Below the pieces are notes generated by a model. It ran no database searches. It was not told the DNA's origin and saw only the letters and a list, made by a program, of their open reading frames with translations. A stretch of 64,000 nt of DNA from an uncultured Collinsella sp. (GTDB taxonomy: Bacteria > Actinomycetota > Coriobacteriia > Coriobacteriales > Coriobacteriaceae): positions 1 through 64,000 of the forward strand of contig CAUEMA010000005.1 of assembly GCA_959018755.1 (NCBI GenBank), in the 5' to 3' direction. The translations under genes and the position numbers were made by a program. How positions within the stretch are numbered: the first letter of the stretch is position 1; each line of letters begins with the position of its first letter. Below are positions 41,484-49,730 of the stretch, in pieces.

Positions 41484-41607
41484 CGAGCGTGGATTTTCTC
41501 CCGCATGCAAATTGAGCGTGGATAATCTCCCACTTTGAGCGTTCAAGCGCGCTCTAGACGGGAGATTATCCACGCTCATTATCTTGACGGGAGAAAATCT
41601 ACGCTCG
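41484..41607. repeat. nested palindromic repeat, family 6 (GAGCGTGGATTTTCTCCCG)
   Basis: An outer pair (CGAGCGTGGATTTTCTCCCG and its near-complement at 41588-41607) encloses an inner pair (ATTGAGCGTGGATAATCTCC and its complement at 41560-41580). All four share the unit GAGCGTGGAT(A/T)(A/T)TCTCCC. It ends one base before the stop codon of the next, minus-strand, gene. Confidence 0.82.
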
Positions 41608-41608
41608 A

Positions 41609-41935
41609 TTACTCGTCGACGATCTCGGCGAGCCAAACGTTCAACGTATCGACCTCGGGGCAGCAGAACTTTGCCGTGCCGGGCTCGTTGCCGGGCACGG
41701 TTCCGCCATAGCGCAGGATATCGATATAGGGAAAGCCCACATGGCAGGCCATGGCACACATCTTGCCGCGGTCGCGGTCAAAGTCGAAGACGTCGCCCGG
41801 CCTGTGACCGTGGTGGCAGCGGCATGCACCCAGCTGGTCCACGCAGCTAATGCGAATACGCGGGCGCTTGCCACGCGGCGCGCCGAGCGGCTTACCTTCG
41901 CCCGCGGGCTTGGCGCCCTCGTCGGCGCTACTCAT
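41609..41935 (-). CDS. small Cys/His-rich protein, TIGR04076-like
   Basis: 108 residues, function unknown. After a Pro/Gly-rich start come RIRISCVDQLGACRCHHGHRPGD, CAMACHVGFPYIDILRYGG and AKFCCPEVDTLNVWL: Cys and His pairs in the order of a small family of probable metal-binding proteins. Its ATG overlaps the pyridoxal-kinase stop by 8 bases (ATGAGTAG), so the two are translationally coupled. Confidence 0.7.
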   Translation of the reverse strand: MSSADEGAKPAGEGKPLGAPRGKRPRIRISCVDQLGACRCHHGHRPGDVFDFDRDRGKMCAMACHVGFPYIDILRYGGTVPGNEPGTAKFCCPEVDTLNVWLAEIVDE

Positions 41936-42752
41936 GGTCGATCACGTCCAGGCAGGCCTCGATGGGCAGGCCGGCAGACTTGTCCTCCTGATCGGCATTG
42001 CGCTCGATAAGCTCGGCCACTACGCGCATGGCATCGGCCGTTGCACGCTGCAGACTCCAGCCGGCCATCACGCGACCGACGAGCACCGCCGAGAACGTGT
42101 CGCCCGTGCCCGGGAAATAGACCGGAATGAGCTCAAAGGGAATCGTAAAGTACTCCCCCGCCACGTGGTCGTAACCGATGACGGCGTTCGTGCCGTCGAC
42201 CACAGCGCTCGTAATGACCACCGACTTGGCTCCCAGCGCGCGCATGGCGTCCACAAGGACGCGGGCCTCGTCAGGCGTGATTTGCTCGGCGATGGGCGTG
42301 TCGGTGAGCAGGCAGGCCTCGGTGTAGTTGGGCACCGCATAGTCGGCGCACTCGAGCAAGTGCCTCATGAGGCCGATCGTGGACTCGGGAACACCGGCAT
42401 AGAGTTTGCCGTTGTCGCCCATGATGGGATCGACGAACACCTTGGTGCCCTTTTGCGCGCGGCGGTGACAAAAGTCCGAGATGATACGCGTCTCTTCCTC
42501 GGTCACGATAAAGCCGGTCGAGATAGCGTCGAACTCAAAGCCGAGCTCTTCCCAGATGGCGAGGCTCTGGCGCACGTACTCCGTGGTGTCGTGGATGTAG
42601 AACTTAGGATAGTTGAGCGTATCGGACACAAGCGCCGTCGGCAGGTTGTGGATGCGGTAGCCCATATGCGACAGCACCGGCAGCATGGCGGAAAGCGCGA
42701 CCTTGCCGTAGCCGCACATATCGTTGATCAGCAGCAGCTGAGTGTTCTTCAT
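41928..42752 (-). CDS. pyridoxal/pyridoxine kinase family (PdxY/PdxK-like)
   Basis: A 274-residue ribokinase-fold kinase. LLLINDMCGYGKVALSAMLPVLSHMGYRIHNLPTALVSD is the PdxY/ThiD-type N-terminus, VFVDPIMGDNGKLY the metal/phosphate region and PGTGDTFSAVLVG the anion hole with catalytic Asp. It phosphorylates a B6 vitamer. The start at 42752 has GGGGGA 6 bases upstream. The C-terminal codons overlap the next gene. Confidence 0.87.
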   Translation of the reverse strand: MKNTQLLLINDMCGYGKVALSAMLPVLSHMGYRIHNLPTALVSDTLNYPKFYIHDTTEYVRQSLAIWEELGFEFDAISTGFIVTEEETRIISDFCHRRAQKGTKVFVDPIMGDNGKLYAGVPESTIGLMRHLLECADYAVPNYTEACLLTDTPIAEQITPDEARVLVDAMRALGAKSVVITSAVVDGTNAVIGYDHVAGEYFTIPFELIPVYFPGTGDTFSAVLVGRVMAGWSLQRATADAMRVVAELIERNADQEDKSAGLPIEACLDVIDHE

Positions 42753-42875
42753 GAGAGTCCCCCTTGGGTCGGGAGCGGCGCAAAGTCGCCACAGTGCGAC
42801 TAAGTGTAGCGCAGGGACCGTTGCGAGCAGGCGCCAGGGCCGCGAAGAGCGCATTGTTGCGGAAAGGTTTCGGAA

Positions 42876-42910
42876 AATGATCCCTTTTCCTCCGTCCCCC
42901 ACGGATCATT
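42876..42910. repeat. family-2 repeat, single unit
   Basis: AATGATCC, then a core ending TTTTCCTCCGTCCCC, then GGATCATT, matching one arm of the 20071-20158 element except for one base in the core. Confidence 0.75.
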
Positions 42911-42920
42911 CCAACATGTA

Positions 42921-43113
42921 AACGTCGATGTTTTGGCAATGCCAGCGAGCGGGTCGCATTTGAGGCAAGGTGACGTGAAACGAAAGGGCGCTGACCTTCT
43001 GGTCGCGCCCTTGAAGTTGAACGTCAGATTGTCCAAATGCGGCCCGCGCAGCGTCGGCTGGTCCGCCGTTCGTTAGAACGGCGGGACCAATAGGTTTGGT
43101 AAAACCGCGCAAC
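42921..43113. repeat. structured palindromic element, family 1, copy 3 (candidate ncRNA)
   Basis: AACGTCGATGTTTTGGC and CAGCG open the element. Outer stem GGGTCGCATTTG (42951-42962) pairs with 43034-43045; GGCAAGGTGACGTGAAA; apical hairpin GGGCGC/GCGCCC; TTGAACGTCAGATTGTC; GCAGCGTCGG. An additional 13-bp hairpin (43059-43089, loop GTTA) is inserted before the remnant GGTTTGGTAAAACCGCGC of the final hairpin. It precedes the marR promoter, so here the element is in a divergent gap. Confidence 0.78.
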
Positions 43114-43128
43114 AACTACTTTGGTACC

Positions 43129-43191
43129 TTGACATTCCTGTATAGCACTCCTAGATTAGTTAGGCACAAAACAATTCCGCTACCTAACTAA
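43129..43191 (+). promoter_or_regulatory. marR-ABC operon promoter and MarR operator
   Basis: TTGACA, 17 bases, TAGATT at 43129-43157. Inverted repeat TTAGTTAGG (43156-43164) and CCTAACTAA (43183-43191) starts on the -10. A dimeric MarR protein bound there would block transcription. Confidence 0.75.
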
Positions 43192-43212
43192 AGAAAGGAG
43201 CGAAGCTTAGAT

Positions 43213-43716
43213 ATGTGTGTTGAACCACTCGTCCTTCCACATGAGCCCGGCGGTGACCCGTCGCAACCGGTAGACATACCCGAAGCGGTCAGCGCCGAAG
43301 ACAAACTCGCCAAGCGCATCCTGAGCGGCCTGGGCTTTTGCGGCCATTACTTGCATTTTCACGGCGGCGGCATATCTGGCAAGGCGCCCATCGTCTGCCT
43401 GCTCGCTAAGCAACCCACCGGCGAGCTTTCCCAACAGGAACTCGGCATGCACTTCGACCTCAAGCCGGGGTCCCTTTCCGAGATTCTGTCCAAGCTCGAA
43501 ATGGGCGGTCTTATCGAGCGCAACCGCAATCCCAAAGACCGTCGGCAGCTCACCATCCGCCTGACCGAAGCGGGATGGGAAAAGGCCCGCGTTGAGCAGG
43601 CCGCTCGCATTCGCTTTAGAGAACGGGCCTTTAGCGCGCTCACCCACGACGAGCGCGAGCAGCTCGCCGAAATGCTCGAGAAAATCCGCAAAACCTGGGA
43701 GGAACTGGATGATTAA
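43213..43716 (+). CDS. MarR-family transcriptional regulator
   Basis: A 167-residue winged-helix repressor. GELSQQELGMHFDLKPGSLSEILSKLEMGGLIERNRNPKDRRQLTIRLTEAG holds the recognition helix and wing with the DRR motif. It is the first gene of an operon with two ABC half-transporters and overlaps the next gene by 8 bases, so it likely autorepresses and releases when the transported compound binds. The start at 43213 has AGGAG about 12 bases upstream, a little far. Confidence 0.9.
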   Translation: MCVEPLVLPHEPGGDPSQPVDIPEAVSAEDKLAKRILSGLGFCGHYLHFHGGGISGKAPIVCLLAKQPTGELSQQELGMHFDLKPGSLSEILSKLEMGGLIERNRNPKDRRQLTIRLTEAGWEKARVEQAARIRFRERAFSALTHDEREQLAEMLEKIRKTWEELDD

Positions 43717-45523
43717 AACCCTCATGGGCAGCATCCGCGACTATATGAAAGTCACCGTTGCCACGCCGTTGCTCGTGCTTGGCGAGGTGCTCTGCGAGAT
43801 GCTGATTCCGTTTATCACCGCCAACCTGATCGACGCCATCAAAGACGGCGCCACCGTAGCCGAGATGCTTCCCACCGCAGGCTTTTTGGTGCTCATCGCG
43901 CTGACGTCGCTTGCTTTCGGTGCCGCTGCCGGCGTCACCTGCAGCCATGCGAGTTGCGGCTTCGCCAAGAACCTGCGTCACGACCTGTTCTACAAGATCC
44001 AGACGTTCAGCTTTGCCAACATCGATGAGTTCTCGAGCTCCTCGCTCGTCACGCGTCTGACCACTGACATCAACAACGTTCAGCAGGCCTTTATGATGAT
44101 CATCCGTATCGCCGTGCGCGCGCCGCTGGTCTTGATCTTCGCCTTTACCATGGCATTTATCATGGGCGGCAGCGTCGCCATGGTCTACCTGGTCATCATT
44201 CCGCTGCTGGGCTTTGGACTGTTCTTTATCATCTTTAAGGTACGCCCCATCTTCTCGCGCGTGTTCCACAAGTACGACGCCCTTAACGAGTCCGTCGAGG
44301 AAAACGTCACCGGCATGCGCGTGGTCAAGAGCTATGTGCGCGAAGACTTTGAGAAGGAGAAGTTCGCCACCGCCGCGCGCGACGTCCAGATGGACTTCAC
44401 CCGCGCCGAGAAGCTGCTCGCCTTTAACAACCCCATGATGAACATCTGCGTCAACGGCGCATTTGTCGTCATCATCTACCTGGGATCCAAGCTCATCATC
44501 ACGAGCCAGGGCACGCTGTTCGACGTGGGCCAGCTCTCCTCGATCTTTACCTATGGCTTCGCGATCCTCATGAGCCTGATGCAGCTGTCGATGATCTTTG
44601 TCATGGTGACCATGGCCGACGAATCGGCGCACCGCATTACCGAGGTGCTGGCCGCCGAGCCCACGATCGCCGATCCCGCCGAGCCCGTGCTCGAGGTTGC
44701 CGACGGTTCCATCGACTTTGACCACGTGAGCTTTAAGTATTCCGCGCATGCGAAGCGCCAGGCGCTCGACGATATCGACCTGCACATTAAGAGCGGCGAG
44801 ACCATCGGTATCATCGGCGGTACCGGCTCGGCCAAGTCCACGCTTGTAAACCTCATCGCCCGTCTGTACGACGCCACCGAAGGCACCGTGCGCGTGGGCG
44901 GCATGGACGTACGCGACTACGACCTGGACGCGCTGCGCCACCAAGTGGCCATGGTGCTACAGAAAAACGTGCTGTTTAGCGGCACCATTGCCGAGAACCT
45001 GCGCTGGGGCGACCCGAACGCCACCGACGAGGAAGTCCGCGAGGCGGCACATCTGGCCTGCGCCGATGAGTTTGTCGATGGCTTCCCCAAGGGCTATGAC
45101 ACCTGGATCGAACAGGGCGGCTCCAATGTTTCCGGCGGTCAGAAGCAGCGCCTGTGCATTGCGCGCGCCCTGCTGCGTCGCCCCAAGATCTTGATCCTGG
45201 ACGACTCCACCAGCGCCGTCGACACCAAGACCGACGCCAAGATTCGCGCAGGGCTGGCAAGCTATCTGCCCAACACGACCAAGCTCATCATCGCCCAGCG
45301 CATCAGCTCCGTGCAGGACGCAGACCGCATCATCGTCATGGAGGGCGGCCGTATCGCTCAGATCGGCAACCATGACGAGCTGCTCAAGACGAGCGAGATC
45401 TACCGCGAGACCTTTACCTCGCAAAACAAGATGTCTGCCGAGGGCGAAGGGGCCGTCGAGGCCGACACCGAGGCATCCGCAACGCAAGCTCAGACCCAGG
45501 AAGGAGGCGAGGCATATGAGTAA
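43709..45523 (+). CDS. heterodimeric ABC exporter, half 1 (degenerate ATP site)
   Basis: 604 residues: six membrane helices (about 1-310), then a nucleotide-binding domain. Walker A is GGTGSAKSTL, with Ala in place of the usual Gly before Lys; signature VSGGQKQRL; Walker B ILILDDSTSAVD with Asp where the catalytic Glu belongs. This is the usual asymmetry of BmrC/D- or LmrC/D-type pairs, half 1 forming the non-hydrolytic site. The ATG overlaps the MarR stop. A variable acidic tail follows the NBD. Probably exports a drug or lipid-like molecule. Confidence 0.92.
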   Translation: MIKTLMGSIRDYMKVTVATPLLVLGEVLCEMLIPFITANLIDAIKDGATVAEMLPTAGFLVLIALTSLAFGAAAGVTCSHASCGFAKNLRHDLFYKIQTFSFANIDEFSSSSLVTRLTTDINNVQQAFMMIIRIAVRAPLVLIFAFTMAFIMGGSVAMVYLVIIPLLGFGLFFIIFKVRPIFSRVFHKYDALNESVEENVTGMRVVKSYVREDFEKEKFATAARDVQMDFTRAEKLLAFNNPMMNICVNGAFVVIIYLGSKLIITSQGTLFDVGQLSSIFTYGFAILMSLMQLSMIFVMVTMADESAHRITEVLAAEPTIADPAEPVLEVADGSIDFDHVSFKYSAHAKRQALDDIDLHIKSGETIGIIGGTGSAKSTLVNLIARLYDATEGTVRVGGMDVRDYDLDALRHQVAMVLQKNVLFSGTIAENLRWGDPNATDEEVREAAHLACADEFVDGFPKGYDTWIEQGGSNVSGGQKQRLCIARALLRRPKILILDDSTSAVDTKTDAKIRAGLASYLPNTTKLIIAQRISSVQDADRIIVMEGGRIAQIGNHDELLKTSEIYRETFTSQNKMSAEGEGAVEADTEASATQAQTQEGGEAYE

Positions 45524-47435
45524 GGCAACGACCGCCGAGCGCGCGCTCAACCGCAAGGGCGGCACCATGTCGCGCCTCATCAAGACGCTCTTTGGCTTCT
45601 ACCCCGTGCTTTTGCCCCTCGTCGTCGTCGGCGTGGTGCTCTGCGCCATCATCAACTCCATCGGCGCGACCTTCCTTCAGAGCGCCCTGCAGATTATTAG
45701 CGAATCGTGGCAGTCGGGCGATTGGGAAGCCGCACAGCCCAAGATTGCACAGCTCGTGACCACCCTCGCCTGCATTTACGGCGTCGGCATCCTGTCCTCA
45801 CTGTTCTGGAACCGCGCCATGGCCATCGTCACGCAGGGCTCGCTCGAGAAGCTGCGCGAGAAGATGTTCAACCGCATGCAGGACCTGCCGATTCGCTACT
45901 TCGACACGCACCAGCGCGGCGACATCATGAGCCACTACACCAACGACGTCGACACGCTGCGCCAGATGATCAGCCAGTCGCTGCCCAACCTGCTCATGAC
46001 GACCATCGTCATCGTCACGGTGTTCTTTATCATGCTGTACTACAGCGTGTGGATGTGCCTGGTCATTGTGGCCGGCGTCGCCTTTATGACCTTTATGACC
46101 AAGCTGCTCGGCTCCAACTCCGCGCGCTTCTTCATTGCGCAGCAGACCGAACTCGGCGTGGTCGAGGGCCATATCGAGGAAGTCATGAACGGCCAGAAGG
46201 TCGTCAAGGCATTCTGCCACGAGTCTGCCGCCGAAGCCGATTTTGACGAGCGCAACGAAAAGCTCTTCGAGGTCTCGCAGAAGGCCAACATGTACGCCAA
46301 CATCCTCATGCCTATCCTTATGAACCTGGGCAACCTGCTCTACGTGCTGGTCGCACTGGCGGGCGGCATTTTCCTGGCGCTGGGCGTGCCTAACCTGAGC
46401 ATCTCGGGCATGACGCTGTCCATCGCCGTCGTAGTGCCGTTCCTCAACATGACCAAGCAGTTCTGCGGGCAGATCGGCCAAATCTCGCAGCAGATCAACG
46501 CCGTGGTCATGGGCCTCGCCGGCGCCGACCGCATCTTTGAACTCATCGACGAGAAGCCCGAAGCCGACGAAGGCTATGTGACGCTCGTCAACGCGCAGGT
46601 GAACCCCGATACCTGGCAGCTCGAGGAGGCCGACCACCACACCGGCATGTGGGCATGGAAGCATCCGCACCGCGCGACCGGCGAGATCGAGTACGTGCCG
46701 CTGCGCGGCGACCTGGTCATGGACAACGTGGACTTTGGCTACACGCCCGACCACGAGGTGCTGCACGGCGTGTCCGTGTTTGCCAAGCCGGGCCAGAAGG
46801 TCGCGTTTGTCGGCGCCACCGGTGCCGGTAAGACGACCATCACCAACCTCATCAACCGCTTCTACGACATCGCCGACGGCAAGATCCGCTACGACGGCAT
46901 CAACGTCAACAAGATCCGCAAGGCCGATCTGCGCCGCTCGCTGGGCGTGGTGCTGCAGGACGTGAATCTGTTCACCGGCACCGTGATGGACAACATCCGC
47001 TACGGCAACTTGGACGCCACCGACGAGGAGTGCATCGCGGCGGCCAAGCTCGCGGGCGCGGACGACTTTATCACCCGCCTGCCCGACGGCTACGACACCA
47101 TGCTCACCGGCAACGGCGCGCAGCTGTCGCAGGGCCAGCGCCAGCTGATTTCGATCGCACGCGCCGCCGTCGCCGATCCGCCGGCAATGATTCTGGACGA
47201 GGCCACGAGCTCCATCGACACCCGCACCGAGGCCATCGTGCAGGCCGGCATGGATAAGCTCATGGAGGGCCGCACGACGTTTGTCATCGCGCACCGCCTC
47301 TCCACCGTGCGCAACTCCGACGCGATTATCTGCCTGGACCACGGCCGCATCATCGAGCGCGGCAACCACGACGAGCTTATCGCCAAGCGCGGGTATTACT
47401 ACCAGCTCTATACCGGAGCGTTTGAGCTGGAGTAG
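45516..47435 (+). CDS. heterodimeric ABC exporter, half 2 (catalytic)
   Basis: 639 residues: six membrane helices then an NBD with complete Walker A GATGAGKTTI, signature LSQGQRQLIS and Walker B MILDEATSSIDT with catalytic Glu. About 60 extra residues (VTLVNAQVNPDTWQLEEADH region) sit between the membrane and ATPase parts, as in LmrD/BmrD proteins. The start overlaps the half-1 stop by 8 bases. Together the two halves form one exporter under MarR control. Confidence 0.93.
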   Translation: MSKATTAERALNRKGGTMSRLIKTLFGFYPVLLPLVVVGVVLCAIINSIGATFLQSALQIISESWQSGDWEAAQPKIAQLVTTLACIYGVGILSSLFWNRAMAIVTQGSLEKLREKMFNRMQDLPIRYFDTHQRGDIMSHYTNDVDTLRQMISQSLPNLLMTTIVIVTVFFIMLYYSVWMCLVIVAGVAFMTFMTKLLGSNSARFFIAQQTELGVVEGHIEEVMNGQKVVKAFCHESAAEADFDERNEKLFEVSQKANMYANILMPILMNLGNLLYVLVALAGGIFLALGVPNLSISGMTLSIAVVVPFLNMTKQFCGQIGQISQQINAVVMGLAGADRIFELIDEKPEADEGYVTLVNAQVNPDTWQLEEADHHTGMWAWKHPHRATGEIEYVPLRGDLVMDNVDFGYTPDHEVLHGVSVFAKPGQKVAFVGATGAGKTTITNLINRFYDIADGKIRYDGINVNKIRKADLRRSLGVVLQDVNLFTGTVMDNIRYGNLDATDEECIAAAKLAGADDFITRLPDGYDTMLTGNGAQLSQGQRQLISIARAAVADPPAMILDEATSSIDTRTEAIVQAGMDKLMEGRTTFVIAHRLSTVRNSDAIICLDHGRIIERGNHDELIAKRGYYYQLYTGAFELE

Positions 47436-47461
47436 CTCAAAACAGCCCCTACGCTCCCAAC

Positions 47462-47565
47462 GGACCTCCCCGAGGGAGACGGGGTGTTTACTCCGTGCTC
47501 AAACATTCTCGCTTCGCTGCGAAACTGCGCGCGGAGCAAACACCCCGTCTCCCTCGGGGAGGTCC
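47462..47565. repeat. long palindrome, family 7 (GGACCTCCCCGAGGGAGACG)
   Basis: Two arms of about 28 identical bases (plus more after one mismatch) around a centre of about 35 bases, 27 bases past the ABC exporter stop. Very stable if transcribed. Confidence 0.82.
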
Positions 47566-47604
47566 TACGCACACAGTCTTTTCTCGCAGCCTGAAAAGAA
47601 GTGG

Positions 47605-47639
47605 TGAGGCCCTGGCCGTTTGGCCAGGGCCTCATTTTG
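47605..47639 (+). terminator. intrinsic terminator of the exporter operon
   Basis: TGAGGCCCTGGCC pairs with GGCCAGGGCCTCA (13 bp, 4-base loop), followed by TTTT. It lies between convergent genes and could work for both. Confidence 0.82.
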
Positions 47640-47670
47640 TAAGGAGTCAAAAAGCCCCGTCCCAAATGAG

Positions 47671-48582
47671 CTATTTGAGAAGTTGGGCCATGGCGTTGAC
47701 GAATTTTTGGACTTGGAGGGTTGGCTCGAGCGGATAGTGCAAAAAGACCGGCACCTCTCGCCCGCACAGGAACGGCACGCCCACAAAGGCCGGGTGCACC
47801 CCTGACCATGCGCCACAGGTGAGTACCGCATCGCCCTTTTCCTCCGCCTCGTTAAAGAGCGCAAAGTCAAAGCTATCCACATCGATCACGTCCACGCCGC
47901 CGTCGGCCAAAAGGTCGATGCGTAGGCTGTCCATCGCATCGTTGCCGTGACGGAGCACGCGCAGGCGCATGCCCTCTAGGTCGGCAACCGTAATGCGATT
48001 CTTGCGCGCCAGCGGGCTCGCGCGCGGCAGGTCGATATAAAACGGTACGTTAACGATGTGGAGCTTTTGGCAAGCGTCGCCCCAGCGTGGGGTAGAAAAA
48101 CTCGACTGCACCACATCGACCTCGCGGCCCAAGCTGCGCATGACGGTCTCGCGCTCGTCGTAGAGGTCACTTACCGGCACGATCTCAAATCGTAGCGACG
48201 GTTCCAGATCGTGGATGCCCGACCACATCGACAGCGTCTGGCGTCCTGGGCACATCATTGACACGCCCAGGCGCACGGCACCACCATCGCCCGCCGCGCG
48301 TCGGGCACGGCGCAGCGCGTCCTCGGACTGCCGCATGATCGAGCGCGCGTCGTCCACCAGCAGTGCGCCGGCCGGCGTCACCTTGACGCCCGAGTGCGAG
48401 CGCTCGAACAACGTGATGCCGAACTCGGTCTCGAAGCCCGACACCTGCTTGACGAGGGCCGGGGTCGACACGCGCAATCTTGCCGCCGCACGCGAGAAGC
48501 TCCCCAGCTCCGCGGCGGCCGATATGGCCTCAAGTCGTCGATCGTACACGTCAATCTCCCGTTTTCGCGCCCGTGACCGCAT
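47671..48582 (-). CDS. LysR-family transcriptional regulator
   Basis: 303 residues. The N-terminal HTH (LEAISAAAELGSFSRAAARLRVSTPALVKQVSGFETEFGITLFER) is typical; the rest is a periplasmic-binding-like effector domain. It is divergent from the SDR-MFS-oxidoreductase operon across a 200-base gap that has three ACCTGCG sites, so it very likely controls that operon in response to its substrate. Confidence 0.9.
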   Translation of the reverse strand: MRSRARKREIDVYDRRLEAISAAAELGSFSRAAARLRVSTPALVKQVSGFETEFGITLFERSHSGVKVTPAGALLVDDARSIMRQSEDALRRARRAAGDGGAVRLGVSMMCPGRQTLSMWSGIHDLEPSLRFEIVPVSDLYDERETVMRSLGREVDVVQSSFSTPRWGDACQKLHIVNVPFYIDLPRASPLARKNRITVADLEGMRLRVLRHGNDAMDSLRIDLLADGGVDVIDVDSFDFALFNEAEEKGDAVLTCGAWSGVHPAFVGVPFLCGREVPVFLHYPLEPTLQVQKFVNAMAQLLK

Positions 48583-48598
48583 GGTGCCACAGGGGGTT

Positions 48599-48726
48599 GT
48601 TTTCGCAGGTCACACGCTCAATTGAGAATGAGCTGCATCGCACAGTGTAAACCTACGATTAACGCCATTCTAACAAATATGCAATTCACCTGCGCAAATG
48701 CAAAGCATACGATAACCTGCGAAAAC
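48599..48726. promoter_or_regulatory. candidate LysR binding sites
   Basis: GTTTTCGCAGGT (48599-48610) and its exact complement ACCTGCGAAAAC (48715-48726) flank the divergent gap, and a third, partial ACCTGCGCAAA lies at 48688-48698. The spacing suits a LysR tetramer with looping. Confidence 0.55.
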
Positions 48727-48782
48727 CACGTGGGTCGATTAATGGGAACGACCCACAGGGAGGCACAAGAAGGGAAGTTTCT

Positions 48783-49664
48783 ATGAGCAACTGGCTTAAG
48801 CTCGAGGGCGATGTCTGCGCCGTAACCGGCGCACTCGGCGGTATGGGCGTCGCGATTTGCCGCGAGTTCGCCCGCAACGGCGCCAACGTCGTCCTGCTCG
48901 ACCTGGACGAGGAAAAGGTCAAGGCCGCAGCCGCCGACCTCGCCGCCGAGTTTGGAATCCACGCCGAGGGCTACAAGATGAACGCCACCGACGAGGCCGA
49001 GGTTCAGGCCGCCGTCGATGCCACCATCGCCGACTTCGGCCGTGTCGACGTCCTCGTCAACACCGCCGGTATCCTGCGCTTCGCCGCCATGGAGGACCTG
49101 CCGCTCTCCGACTGGAACGAGGTCATCAACGTCAACCTCACCGGCTACTTCATCACCTCGCAGCGCTTTGGTCGCGAAATGATCAAGGCCGGCCAGGGTC
49201 GCCTGGTGCACATCTCGACCGTCGCCAGCCACTCTCCCGAGACGTTCTCGGGCGTGTACAGCTCCACCAAGGCGGGCGTCAACATGATGTCCAAGATGCT
49301 GGCTGCCGAATGGGGCCCCTACGGCGTCCGCTCCAACTGCGTCGAACCCTGCTTCGTTAAGACCCCGATGTCGGCCAACTTCTACGCCGACCCCGAGGTC
49401 GAAAAGAGCCGCAGCCGTCTGATCGCCACGCGCCGCATCGGCGAGGTCAGCGATATCGCCAACGCCGTCATGTTCCTGGCGTCCACGCGCTCGGACTTTA
49501 CCACCGGCGACGCTATCAAGGTCGACGGCGGTTTCTCCAACATGATGGGCGACCTCACCGCCAAGCCCGGCGGCCGTCGCGCCTATGCCGACAACTACCT
49601 TAAGAACAAGGGTGTCGAGCTCTGGTCCGACGAGTCCGGCGTCGCAAAGCCGACTGACCAGTAA
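48783..49664 (+). CDS. short-chain dehydrogenase/reductase
   Basis: A 293-residue classical SDR. Cofactor motif TGALGGMG near residue 15, NTAG, and the catalytic Ser-Tyr-Lys in HISTVASHSP...VYSSTKAG. LDLDEE at the end of beta-2 suggests NAD(H) preference. About 30 extra C-terminal residues follow GGFSNM. First gene of a LysR-linked operon with an MFS transporter and a Gfo/Idh oxidoreductase, so probably oxidation of an imported polyol or hydroxy acid; substrate unknown. It does not resemble the Collinsella 7-beta hydroxysteroid dehydrogenase. Confidence 0.88.
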   Translation: MSNWLKLEGDVCAVTGALGGMGVAICREFARNGANVVLLDLDEEKVKAAAADLAAEFGIHAEGYKMNATDEAEVQAAVDATIADFGRVDVLVNTAGILRFAAMEDLPLSDWNEVINVNLTGYFITSQRFGREMIKAGQGRLVHISTVASHSPETFSGVYSSTKAGVNMMSKMLAAEWGPYGVRSNCVEPCFVKTPMSANFYADPEVEKSRSRLIATRRIGEVSDIANAVMFLASTRSDFTTGDAIKVDGGFSNMMGDLTAKPGGRRAYADNYLKNKGVELWSDESGVAKPTDQ

Positions 49665-49730
49665 ACCAACCTGACAGGGAGGCTCCGCAGACACGCCCGC
49701 TCCTCCCCCGTATCGATTAGAAAGAGTCCA

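Noticed and set aside
48783..49664. Collinsella hydroxysteroid dehydrogenase
   Set aside because: The sequence does not resemble the known 7-beta enzyme and the neighbours point to polyol or acid metabolism.
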